Below the pieces are notes generated by a model. That model was not told the DNA's origin. It saw nothing but the letters and a program-made list of their open reading frames with translations, and ran no database searches. From positions 58,862,581 to 58,926,580 of the forward strand of contig OW121743.1 of assembly GCA_933228675.1 (NCBI GenBank): 64,000 bases of DNA, given 5' to 3'. The stretch comes from Stomorhina lunata. Its lineage: Eukaryota; Arthropoda; Insecta; Diptera; Rhiniidae. This document shows positions 37,166 through 47,323 of this stretch, one piece after another (positions within the stretch are counted from its first letter, which is position 1; each line of letters opens with the position of its first letter). The translations under genes and the position numbers were made by a program.

Positions 37166-40100
37166 CAATTTAAAATTTCCTTGAAAATTAGAAATTTTTA
37201 AAAATTTCCAATAAAAATTAGAATTTTTGGAAAAATTTCCTATAAGAAAATTGGAAAGTTTTTTATATAAATAAAGAAATTTCTTATCAAAATAAGAAAT
37301 TTTTGAAAAATTTCCTATAGAAATAGGAAATTTTTGAAAAATTTCCTATAAAAATAAGAAATTTTTGAAAAATTTCCTATAAAAATAGGAAATTTTTGAA
37401 AAATTTCCTATAAAAATAGGAAATTTTTGAAAACTACCTATAAAAATAGGAAATCTTTGAAAAATTTCCTATAAAAATAGGAAATTTTTGAAAAATTTCT
37501 TATAAAAATTGGAAATTTTTGAAAAATTTCCTATTAAAACAGGAAATTTTTGAAAAATTTCCTATTAAAACAGGAAATTTTTCAAAAATTTCCTATTTTT
37601 ATAGAAATTTTTTAAAAATTTCCTGTTTTAATAGGAAATTTTTTAAAAATTTCCTGTTTTAATAGGAAATTTTTCAAAAATTTCCAATTTTTATAAGAAA
37701 TTTTTCAAAAATTTCCTATTTTTATAAAAATAGGAAATTTTTGAAAAATTTCCTATAAAAATAGGAAATTTTTGAAAAATTTCCTATAAAAATAGGAAAT
37801 TTTTGAAAAATTTCCTATAAAAATAAGAAATTTTTGAAAAATTTCCTATAAAAATAGGAAATTTTTGAAAAATTTCCTATAAAAATAGGAAATTTTTGAA
37901 AAATTTCCTATAAAAATGGGAAATTTTAGAAAAATTTCCTATAAAAATAGGAAATTTTTGAAAAATTTCCTATAAAAATAGGAAATTTTTGAAAAATTTC
38001 CTATAAAAATAGGAAATTTTTGAAAAATTTCCTATAAAAATAGGAAATTTTTGAAAAATTTCCTATAAAAATAGGAAATTTTTGAAAAATTTCCTATAAA
38101 AATAGGAAATTTTTGAAAAATTTCCTATAAAAATAGGAAATTTTTGAAAAATTTCCTATAAAAATAGGAAATTTTTGAAAAATTTCCTATAAAAATAAGA
38201 AATTTTTGAAAAATTTCCTAAAAAAATAAGAAATTTTCCAAAAATGTCCTGTAAAAATAAGAAATTTTTGAAAAATTTCCTACAAGAATAAGAAGTTTTT
38301 GAAAAATTTCCTACAAAAATAAGAAATTTTTGAAAAATTTCCTAAAAAAAATAAGAAATTTTTAAAAAAATTTCCTATAAAAATAAGAAATTTTTGAAAA
38401 TTTTCCTACAAAAATAAGAAATTTTTGAAAAATTTCCTATAAAAATAGGAAATTTTTGAAAAATTTCCTATAAAAATAGGAAATTTTTGAAAAATTTCCT
38501 ATAAAAATAGGAAATTTTTGAAAAATTTCCTATAAAAATAGGAAATTTTTGAAAAATTTCCTATAAAAATAGGAAATTTTTGAAAAATTTCCTATAAAAA
38601 TAGGAAATTTTTCAAAAATTTCCTATAAAAATGGGAAATTTTAGAAAAATTTCCTATAAAAATAGGAAATTTTTGAAAAATTTCCTATAAAAATAGGAAA
38701 TTTTTGAAAAATTTCCTATAAAAATAGGAAATTTTTGAAAAATTTCCTATAAAAATAGGAAATTTTTGAAAAATTTCCTATAAAAATAGGAAATTTTTGA
38801 AAAATTTCCTATAAAAATAGGAAATTTTTGAAAATTTTCCTATAAAAATAGGAAATTTTTGAAAAATTTCCTATAAAAATAGGAAATTTTTGAAAAATTT
38901 CCTATAAAAATAAGAAATTTTTGAAAAATTTCCTAAAAAAATAAGAAATTTTCCAAAAATGTCCTGTAAAAATAAGAAATTTTTGAAAAATTTCCTACAA
39001 GAATAAGAAGTTTTTGAAAAATTTCCTACAAAAATAAGAAATTTTTGAAAAATTTCCTAAAAAAAATAAGAAATTTTTAAAAAAATTTCCTATAAAAATA
39101 AGAAATTTTTGAAAATTTTCCTACAAAAATAAGAAATTTTTGAAAAATTTCCTATAAAAATAGGAAATTTTTGAAAAATTTCCTATAAAAATAGGAAATT
39201 TTTGAAAAATTTCCTATAAAAATAGGAAATTTTTGAAAAATTTCCTATAAAAATAGGAAATTTTTGAAAAATTTCCTATAAAAATAGGAAATTTTTGAAA
39301 AATTTCCTATAAAAATAGGAAATTTTTGAAAAATTTCCTATAAAAATAGGAAATTTTTGAAAAATTTCCTATAAAAATAGGAAATTTTTGAAAAATTTCC
39401 TATAAAAATAGGAAATTTTTGAAAAATTTCCTATAAAAATAGGAAATTTTTGAAAAATTTCCTATAAAAATAGGAAATTTTTGAAAAATTTCCTATAAAA
39501 ATAGGAAATTTTTGAAAATTTTCCTATAAAAATAGGAAATTTTTGAAAAATTTCCTATAAAAATAGGAAATTTTTGAAAAATTTCCTATAAAAATAAGAA
39601 ATTTTTGAAAAATTTCCTAAAAAAATAAGAAATTTTCCAAAAATGTCCTGTAAAAATAAGAAATTTTTGAAAAATTTCCTACAAGAATAAGAAGTTTTTG
39701 AAAAATTTCCTACAAAAATAAGAAATTTTTGAAAAATTTCCTAAAAAAAATAAGAAATTTTTAAAAAAATTTCCTATAAAAATAAGAAATTTTTGAAAAT
39801 TTTCCTACAAAAATAAGAAATTTTTGAAAAATTTCCTATAAAAATAAGAAATTTTTGAAAAATTTCCTATAAAAATAAGAAATTTTTGAAAAATTTTCTA
39901 TAAAAATAAGAAATTTTTGAAAAATTTCCTATAAAAATAAGAAATTTTTGAAAAATTTCCTTTAAAAATAAGAAATTTTTGAAAAAAAATCTATAAAAAT
40001 AAAAAGATTTTTGAAAAATTTTTCATAAAAATAAGAAATTCTTGAAATATTTCCAATAAAATAACAAAGTTTTGAAAAATTTCCTATAAAAGTAAGAAAT

Positions 40101-40560
40101 TCTTGAAAAATTTCCTATAAAATAAGAAAAGTTTGAAAAATTTCCTATAAAATAAGAAAAGTTTGAAAAATTTCCTACAAAAGAAATTTTTAAAAATTTC
40201 CTATAAAAATAAGAAATGTTTGAAAAATAAGAAAAACCAAGAAATTTTTGAAAAATTTCCCACAAAAATTGGTAATTTTTGAAAAATTTCCTATAAAAAT
40301 ATTAAATTTTTGAACAATTTCCTTTTAAATTTAGAAATTTTGTAAATAGTTCCTATAAAAATAAGAAATTTTTTAAAATTTTCCTATAAAAGTAGGAAAA
40401 TTTTCAAAAATTTATAAAAATAGGAAAATTTCCTATAAAAACAAGAAATGTTTGAAAAATTTCTTATAAAAGTAAGAAATTTTTAAAAAATTTCCTATAA
40501 AAATTAGAAGTTTTTTAAAAAAATTGCCTATTAAAATAAGAAATTTTTGAAAAATCGATA
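37166..40560. repeat. 31-bp TTTCCTATAAAAATAGGAAA satellite array I
   Basis: Period 31 bp. The unit is TTTCCTATAAAAATAGGAAA plus TTTTTGAAAAA, so each unit is a hairpin (TTTCCTAT/ATAGGAAA). Orientation flips at about 37566-37735. A variant block with AAATTTTCCAAAAATGTCCT recurs at 38230, 38945 and 39629 (spacings about 715 and 684), showing a higher-order repeat of 22-23 monomers. Degenerates after about 39970. Minus-strand frames here are by-products. Confidence 0.95.
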
Positions 40561-41330
40561 TAGTAAAGATGAAATTTGGTTAAGAAAAATCATAGAGGAA
40601 AGGTTGTTCCCACCAAAATCTTTTATTACAAAAATAAATAATTGTAATATAATGGAATCCTAGTGCAATACACTTACGAAAATTTTTTTAATAAAATGTT
40701 TGATATACTCAAAATTTTGAAAACTACCTTTTAGAAAAATTTCTTTATTTTATATCGATTTGCAAATTCTTCAATGCTAGACTATTTGCCACGGATTGTG
40801 AACTGGGCTATTGTTTTCTCCTAAGATATTGTTACATTAGTTTACAACAATGTTGTTAAAAAGCCAAAATAGTAATAAAAAACAATCAATTTGTGGTAAA
40901 ATTGTCTCTGAAATAAAATTAATGATTATATATATTTTTTTTTAATTTAATTTAAGAACTTGATCTAACGGTAACTTTTTATTTTATTATGACAAAAGCG
41001 TGTGAGTCAGTCAGTGTTTGGGCGGTTGGAGTGTGAGGGCGTTTGCTAAAGCTTGCAATTGGATACTACTGGTTTTTGTCAGGGTTCTGCTTTTAGCGGT
41101 CTTTCAAAACTAGTTAAGTGTTACCATTTTTGGCGGTTTGTAATGGTTACAAGACTTAGAAACACATGTTTTAAGTTTTTTCAATTTAGTTATGTTAAAA
41201 ATTCTTAAAAGACCTCCAAAATAGAAATATTTGATTCAAATGCTAAAACAATATGAATGAAACTAGAACCAAAACTGAAACTATTGAGATCAATACAAGA
41301 AGTGCGTTGGGGAACCTTAAGGATTTGTAA
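40561..41330. other. Single-copy spacer, no gene seen
   Basis: No supported gene. Just before the 11-bp array, near 41260-41282, is AAACTAGAACCAAAACTGAA, which resembles a diverged monomer of that array. Confidence 0.5.
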
Positions 41331-43013
41331 GAACTAGAACAGAACTAGAAAAGAACTAGAACAGAACTAGAACAGAACTAGAACAGAACTAGAACAGAAC
41401 TAGAACAGAACTAGAACAGAACTAGAACAGAACTAGAACAGAACTAGAACAGAACTAGAACAGAACTAGAACAGAACTAGAACAGAACTAGAACAGAACT
41501 AGAACAGAACTAGAACAAAACTAGAACAGAACTAGAACAGAACTAGAACAGAACTAGAACAGAACTAGAACAGAACTAGAACAGAACTAGAACAGAACTA
41601 GAACAGAACTAGAACAGAACTAGAACAGAACTAGAACAGAACTAGAACAGAACTAGAACAGAACTAGAACAGAACTAGAACAGAACTAGAACAGAACTAG
41701 AACAGAACTAGAACAGAACTAGAACAGAACTAGAACAGAACTAGAACAGAACTAGAACAGAACTAGAACAGAACTAGAACAGAACTAGAACAGAACTAGA
41801 ACAGAACTAGAACAGAACTAGAACAGAACTAGAACAGAACTAGAACAGAACTAGAACAGAACTAGAACAGAACTAGAACAGAACTAGAACAGAACTAGAA
41901 CAGAACTAGAACAGAACTAGAACAGAACTAGAACAGAACTAGAACAGAACTAGAACAGAACTAGAACAGAACTAGAACAGAACTAGAACAGAACTAGAAC
42001 AGAACTAGAACAGAACTAGAACAGAACTAGAACAGAACTAGAACAGAACTAGAACAGAACTAGAACAGAACTAGAACAGAACTAGAACAGAACTAGAACA
42101 GAACTAGAACAGAACTAGAACAGAACTAGAACAGAACTAGAACAGAACTAGAACAGAACTAGAACAGAACTAGAACAGAACTAGAACAGAACTAGAACAG
42201 AACTAGAACAGAACTAGAACAGAACTAGAACAGAACTAGAACAGAACTAGAACAGAACTAGAACAGAACTAGAACAGAACTAGAACAGAACTAGAACAGA
42301 ACTAGAACAGAACTAGAACAGAACTAGAACAGAACTAGAACAGAACTAGAACAGAACTAGAACAGAACTAGAACAGAACTAGAACAGAACTAGAACAGAA
42401 CTAGAACAGAACTAGAACAGAACTAGAACAGAACTAGAACAGAACTAGAACAGAACTAGAACAGAACTAGAACAGAACTAGAACAGAACTAGAACAGAAC
42501 TAGAACAGAACTAGAACAGAACTAGAACAGAACTAGAACAGAACTAGAACAGAACTAGAACAGAACTAGAACAGAACTAGAACAGAACTAGAACAGAACT
42601 AGAACAGAACTAGAACAGAACTAGAACAGAACTAGAACAGAACTAGAACAGAACTAGAACAGAACTAGAACAGAACTAGAACAGAACTAGAACAGAACTA
42701 GAACAGAACTAGAACAGAACTAGAACAGAACTAGAACAGAACTAGAACAGAACTAGAACAGAACTAGAACAGAACTAGAACAGAACTAGAACAGAACTAG
42801 AACAGAACTAGAACAGAACTAGAACAGAACTAGAACAGAACTAGAACAGAACTAGAACAGAACTAGAACAGAACTAGAACAGAACTAGAACAGAACTAGA
42901 ACAGAACTAGAACAGAACTAGAACAGAACTAGAACAGAACTAGAACAGAACTAGAACAGAACTAGAACAGAACTAGAACAGAACTAGAACAGAACTAGAA
43001 CAGAACTAGAACA
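41331..43013 (+). repeat. 11-bp minisatellite (GAACTAGAACA), 153 units
   Basis: 1683 bp, exactly 153 x 11, of GAACTAGAACA. I see only two variant units: GAACTAGAAAA near the left end and one with AAAACTAGAAC near 41516. All frames are closed because TAG recurs every 11 bp on both strands. The uniformity points to recent expansion or strong homogenisation, or to assembly collapse or expansion of the true array. Confidence 0.97.
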
Positions 43014-43479
43014 AATATATCTAGTATAGAACGGCAATGGGATACATTTAAGTACAACGAAATCCGTACAAATGTATCGTCCGTCACGTAGGATTTGCCC
43101 ATATGTATATCCTTAGCTCTTATTATAAAGGGTATATCGTTTGTTATTATGTCCAGTTGGCTTTTTTTTTTCTTTTATTAAACTTTTAATGATTTGTTGC
43201 TCTTAAAGTCATTTAATTTATTTATTTTGTTATTTATTTGTTTATTTCGTTTTTTTTAACATTTAATAGATACTTTATGTTCAAGAAATTGTCATTTAAA
43301 AACTAAGATGTAGAAATGTCCAAATGACCATTCATGAATCTGTCCGTCCAGCCGGCTGTCAGTCTTTAGTAAAATTACAACAATTTTCCATCTGTATGTG
43401 ACTGAATGACTGACTTCTCTAGTGACTGAGTTTTAGTTTTAACGATTTTTTTTTCGTTTTTTGCAATTGAGTGTTGAGA
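43014..43479. other. Single-copy spacer, no gene seen
   Basis: AT-rich with several TGACTGA/CTGTCAGTC motifs near 43345-43430. No supported gene. Confidence 0.5.
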
Positions 43480-43484
43480 CGCCG
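43480..43484 (+). other. Left 5-bp target-site duplication (CGCCG)
   Basis: CGCCG lies immediately outside CACAGTGG and is repeated exactly at 48710-48714. A GC-rich 5-bp duplication is typical of Transib transposons. Confidence 0.9.
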
Positions 43485-44590
43485 CACAGTGGTTTACGGA
43501 CGCTTTTTTTTGGAAATAATTCTTTTACTTTTGAACGACTGGAGATATTTGAATGAAATTTGACATGGTGATAGTCAAGGAGTATTCGAGTTGGTTTTTA
43601 AAAGCACTGGTCCATGAGGGGTCGGGAGAGTGATTGATGGACCTTCAAAGTTGGTCACCTCGGGTGTTCGATTTTTTTAAAAATTCGCCAAAAATCCATT
43701 TATGTATGGATTGAAAAGAAATTTTAAACTTAAGTTGTCCTTGAGAAGATCTACAAATAAAAAAATATTTTCTTAAGAAACATAAAAAGATTTTTAAAGT
43801 TTTTAAAAGAAAACATAATGAGAATGCGTATAAAACAAATTTCTTGCTAATTGGACTTTTGGTCCTCGCACATGTCCTCTCCAAAAAATGGCAATTTGTA
43901 AAAAAAAAAATTAGTTTAAACAAAAATTTCTCAAAAGGCAAAGCACCGATTTGAAAAAAATTATAATGTTCATATTTTCCAATATATCTGTTATTGATTA
44001 GAAAAGTTTTTTCTGAAACGCGCTGCAAATAGAGACAGTGTTGCCATATTTGTAAAAAAACTCATTTTTTGAAACACCTTTTTCCCCAGTTGGGAATTGG
44101 GGAATTTTTAAGTTAAAATTGGGAATTTTTTTTAGTCTATTGCTTTTACATCTTATTGGTCTACATTACTACAAAATTTCATTGTAATATCTTTATCCAT
44201 GTCATTTCCACAGAATATCAAAGATTAAAAATATTTTCCTTAAAAAAGCAGAAAAACAATTTTTTTTTGTTTTACGATACAAAGTGTAAAAAAAGTAACG
44301 CACTTAAAAAAAACTTTTACTTAGTGCTAATCTCCTAGTCTTTCCCGATCTAATGATACTAAACATGTATATAAAGCATTAATACCGAGTCTTAAAAAAC
44401 TCTGAAAAGTTTGGCCCCCGTAGCATTTTTACACTGTTTATTTAAATATAAGTGATGAATTTGTGCATATAAAGTTAATTATCATACTCAAATATTTCAC
44501 TATTTTTAAGATGACAATGATCCTTCGCTAATAAACAAATATTTTCTTCAAAAAGATATAAATAGTTTTTCATTTTTTTAAAGAAAACAT
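43485..44590 (+). repeat. Left terminal inverted repeat of the Transib
   Basis: About 1.1 kb; begins CACAGTG and matches the reverse complement of 47324-48709 apart from a block of about 300 bp missing near 43758. The open frames inside it (43645-44028 minus, 44156-44338 plus) are mirrored in the right arm and are not genes. Confidence 0.9.
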
Positions 44591-45076
44591 TATAAGAATG
44601 ACTTAAAAAAATTTTATTCGATTTTGCCTTTTGTTCCAAGCTAAAAAATAAAATTTTAGTAAAAGATTCTAAATAAGTAAGTACGAGTAAGGCACCGATT
44701 TTGATAACAGTGTAAAGGTAATATATCCATAATTTGTAGCAAAAGTTTAATTAGAAGAGTACTTTTATAGTAACAGTGTGACAATTTATTTAAAATAAGA
44801 TTTAAAGGCATTTTTCCGGTATTTAAAATTGGTGTATTTGAAAAAATTGCAAAATTATGTTAAGGTTATAAAATGTTTTTTAATGTGAAAGTTAATGCAA
44901 TAGGTAAAAATTTTTACAACTTGGGTTTTTCATAATGGTCAGAAAGGATATGGTTACTCACCTCCATACAGGTAGGTTTTACGAGACGCACATATTGGTT
45001 GAGTTATATATGCACCTATTTTTAGAGGTAAAAAATACATTAATTCATTGATTTCTTTATTATTCTTTGGATACAG

Positions 45077-45090
45077 GTATATATAAAAAA
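45077..45090 (+). promoter_or_regulatory. Possible TATA box of the Transib transposase
   Basis: GTATATATAAAAAA about 65-75 bp upstream of the ATG at 45153. Weak evidence in such AT-rich DNA. Confidence 0.25.
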
Positions 45091-45152
45091 TGTTTTTTTT
45101 TAATATAAAAAAGAAAGTTTTAAATGTAACTGCTATTAACAGTTAAAACATC

Positions 45153-46616
45153 ATGGCTATAACATTGGAATTTAAAGTGTTGTGCGATATTCTTTTTGAA
45201 CAACCAAGCAGTTCGAGAGCAGAAAAAATTAAAATAATCATGCGATATGCTAAAAGTCAAACTAACTCCATGATTCTCAATAGTGAGGAAGACAAAGTCG
45301 TAAAATTTGTAAAGTTATTTGAACTTAAAATTAAGTCGGTTAATTACTGTTTAAAAAGATTTGAATCTAAATTTAAAGACTGGCTGAAGGACTCAATTGA
45401 GCTTAAAACTTCTGGTGCTGGAGCCCCTCTAAAAAACTATGATGATCTCGGAGAAAGATCTAAAAAGATGCGATTATCCGAAGTTCTTTCTACTCATTCG
45501 GATACTGAAATCAAAGATTCCTTTAAGGAAGTGCTCAAACGAAATAATCAACCAGCTGAAGCTAAACAAATAGCAGATATTCTCCCAGAGGCTTCTCCTA
45601 AACGTCTTAAGCGAATTATTAAGAGTATACCAACTCCTTCTTCTCAATCAGAATTTTCGGAGGAAGAAGCACTTGCTCTTATGCTCGAGTTGAAATTGAG
45701 TAAAAATAAATATATTAAACTCTGTAAGGCATTACGAGACAAAGGACACTCAATTTTACCAGGATATAATGCGTTATTAAAAACCAAAAAAAACTTAATA
45801 CCAACAAACGTGATAGGAGACGAAAGTGCATCTGTGGATTTATCAAAATTATTGGAAAATACGGCATCAAGGCTGATATCTACTACATTGTCTGAAGAAG
45901 AAGCCAAGAAACTTGACAACAAGGACTTAACTTTAATATGTAAATGGGGATGTGACGGTTTATCTGGATTACCGGAATACAAACAATCAACATCTCATCA
46001 GAACACAAATGACTACAGAAGCGTTTTTATGGCATCCCTAGTACCACTAAGATTAAGAAAGAATCGTTCTGAACCATCCACATCAAAAGAGCGTACTGAA
46101 TATGTGTGGGTTAACACATCTCCAGGATCAAAGGCATTTTGCAGACCGATCAGATTCGAATATTTAAAAGAAAATGCAGCAAGCACAAAAAATTTGGTTG
46201 ATGATATCAAATATTCAATAGACAATTTGAGTCCAGTCTGCATAGACATACATGGATATTTGATTAATGTAAATTTTGAGCTTCAATTGACAATGATAGA
46301 TGGAAAAGTAAGCAACGCTATAACGGAAACCCATTCAACTTGGAAATGCTCATTATGCGGAAAGAAGAAATCGGAATTTCTACAAACTTCAGAAGATGCA
46401 TCAGCTAGTACTGCAATTAATCAAGAGGTTCTGGAATTTGGTATATCGCCCCTACATGCACGTATCCGATTTTTAGAATTTATGCTACATATAGCATATG
46501 ATCTGAAATATAGGAATATACCTGATAATCAGCTAAAATCCGTGAGAAATAATAAGGAACTGATTGAAATGAGATCCAGTGAAAAAAAAGGATTCAGGAA
46601 GAATTCAAAACTATGA
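45153..46616 (+). CDS. Transib transposase, N-terminal and central part (RAG1-like DDE)
   Basis: 487 codons. Transib transposases cut DNA at CACAGTG-type ends through hairpin intermediates and reinsert the element with 5-bp duplications; they act in the nucleus and are the closest relatives of RAG1. Seen here: a lysine-rich N-terminal region; LPGYNALLKTKKNLIP (202-217), which resembles the DNA-binding region of RAG1-like proteins; first catalytic Asp in KWGCDG (D268); second catalytic Asp in MIDGK (D383), followed by a CSLC zinc pair (C399, C402); and LHARIRFLEFMLHIAYDL (434-451), conserved in the family. The third catalytic acid and the zinc histidines are in the next frame. After K479 the frame departs from homology at the A8 run (46582-46589) and ends at a TGA overlapping the ATG of the next frame. 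The start at 45153 has a good context (ATCATGG) and gives the usual length. Assignment is from remembered family motifs, not a search. Confidence 0.92.
   Translation: MAITLEFKVLCDILFEQPSSSRAEKIKIIMRYAKSQTNSMILNSEEDKVVKFVKLFELKIKSVNYCLKRFESKFKDWLKDSIELKTSGAGAPLKNYDDLGERSKKMRLSEVLSTHSDTEIKDSFKEVLKRNNQPAEAKQIADILPEASPKRLKRIIKSIPTPSSQSEFSEEEALALMLELKLSKNKYIKLCKALRDKGHSILPGYNALLKTKKNLIPTNVIGDESASVDLSKLLENTASRLISTTLSEEEAKKLDNKDLTLICKWGCDGLSGLPEYKQSTSHQNTNDYRSVFMASLVPLRLRKNRSEPSTSKERTEYVWVNTSPGSKAFCRPIRFEYLKENAASTKNLVDDIKYSIDNLSPVCIDIHGYLINVNFELQLTMIDGKVSNAITETHSTWKCSLCGKKKSEFLQTSEDASASTAINQEVLEFGISPLHARIRFLEFMLHIAYDLKYRNIPDNQLKSVRNNKELIEMRSSEKKGFRKNSKL
46582..46589 (+). other. A8 run where the transposase reading frame shifts by -1
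   Basis: In the upstream frame the codons are GAA AAA AAA GGA. Homology continues in the -1 frame (AGG ATT CAG GAA GAA). A AAA AAA fits the X XXY YYZ slippery heptamer used in -1 programmed frameshifting, but loss of one A from a homopolymer, or a sequencing error, would look the same. Confidence 0.7.
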
Positions 46617-47188
46617 CGGGTCTAAACATAGACAAACCACTTGTAGGATATGGCAGTACAAACGATGGTAATACGGCCAGGCGATTCTTTGAAAATTATG
46701 AAACAACTTCAAAGATTACTGGAATTGATGAGGAAGTTCTTCGTAAATGTTACGTAATATTATCGGCAATAAATAGCAAATATCAAATAAATGCTGAAAA
46801 ATTTCATTGCTATGCCCTCAACGCGTTAACTCGTATACGACATTTGTATCACTGGAAAGAAATTACACCAACAGTTCATAAAGTCCTTCAACATGGTCGT
46901 GAAATAATTGAATCAAATCTTCTCCCACTTGGTGAACTGACAGAAGAGGCCCAGGAAGCGCGGAATTCAGATTTCAAGTATATCCAACTATTTAATACCA
47001 GAAAATGCTCAAGAAAATCGCAAAATCAGGATCTAATAAATTATCTCTTGTTGTCTTCTGATCCTGCTCTATCAACGATAAGAAAGAAATGGTGGAGCAG
47101 TTATACAAAAACTTCTGAAAACGAACACCTGGAAGAGGTTCTTGATATAATAGATTGTACTGATTATTTTACTGAAAATAAAAATTAA
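46613..47188 (+). CDS. Transib transposase, C-terminal part
   Basis: 191 codons from the ATG that overlaps the TGA of the upstream frame (ATGA). It continues the same protein: VGYGSTNDGNTARRFF (11-26) matches the family's conserved glycine-rich segment, VHKVLQH (88-94) supplies the paired histidines (H89, H94) that with the CSLC pair would bind zinc in RAG1-like cores, and LPLGELTEEAQEARNSD (104-120) contains the catalytic Glu (within 111-115). Joined through the A8 run, the product would be about 678 residues, a normal Transib length with the complete D-D-E set. Translation starting at this ATG alone would give an inactive fragment, so either frameshifting occurs or the copy is broken by one base. 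Confidence 0.9.
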   Translation: MTGLNIDKPLVGYGSTNDGNTARRFFENYETTSKITGIDEEVLRKCYVILSAINSKYQINAEKFHCYALNALTRIRHLYHWKEITPTVHKVLQHGREIIESNLLPLGELTEEAQEARNSDFKYIQLFNTRKCSRKSQNQDLINYLLLSSDPALSTIRKKWWSSYTKTSENEHLEEVLDIIDCTDYFTENKN

Positions 47189-47216
47189 GTAAATAACTAC
47201 TTTTATATAAATATGT

Positions 47217-47262
47217 AATAAAAACTGTAAGTTTAAACTTTAACTACAAATACTTCAATAAA
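47217..47262 (+). terminator. Polyadenylation signals of the Transib transposase
   Basis: AATAAA occurs at 47217-47222 and again at 47257-47262, about 30 and 70 bp after the stop codon and before the right inverted repeat. Confidence 0.55.
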
Positions 47263-47323
47263 ATGTATTTCACCTTTTAATATAAGTACAAATTATTTAC
47301 ATTTTGATATTTCATAAATCCTC

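Noticed and set aside
40023..40265. 80-codon minus-strand frame rich in Phe and Ser
   Set aside because: Lies wholly in the degenerate edge of array I; the residues mirror the repeat unit.
43504..43512. T8G run 12 bases after CACAGTG as a recombination-signal nonamer
   Set aside because: It does not match the A-rich nonamer with flanking C residues; a T run is common in this DNA.
43645..44028. 127-codon minus-strand frame and its partner at 47862-48149
   Set aside because: Mirror images in the two Transib inverted repeats, truncated differently by the 300-bp block, with no domain seen; not a second transposon gene on present evidence.
45644..46249. Minus-strand frames opposite the Transib transposase
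   Set aside because: They lie antisense to a gene with recognisable motifs and have no homology I recognise.
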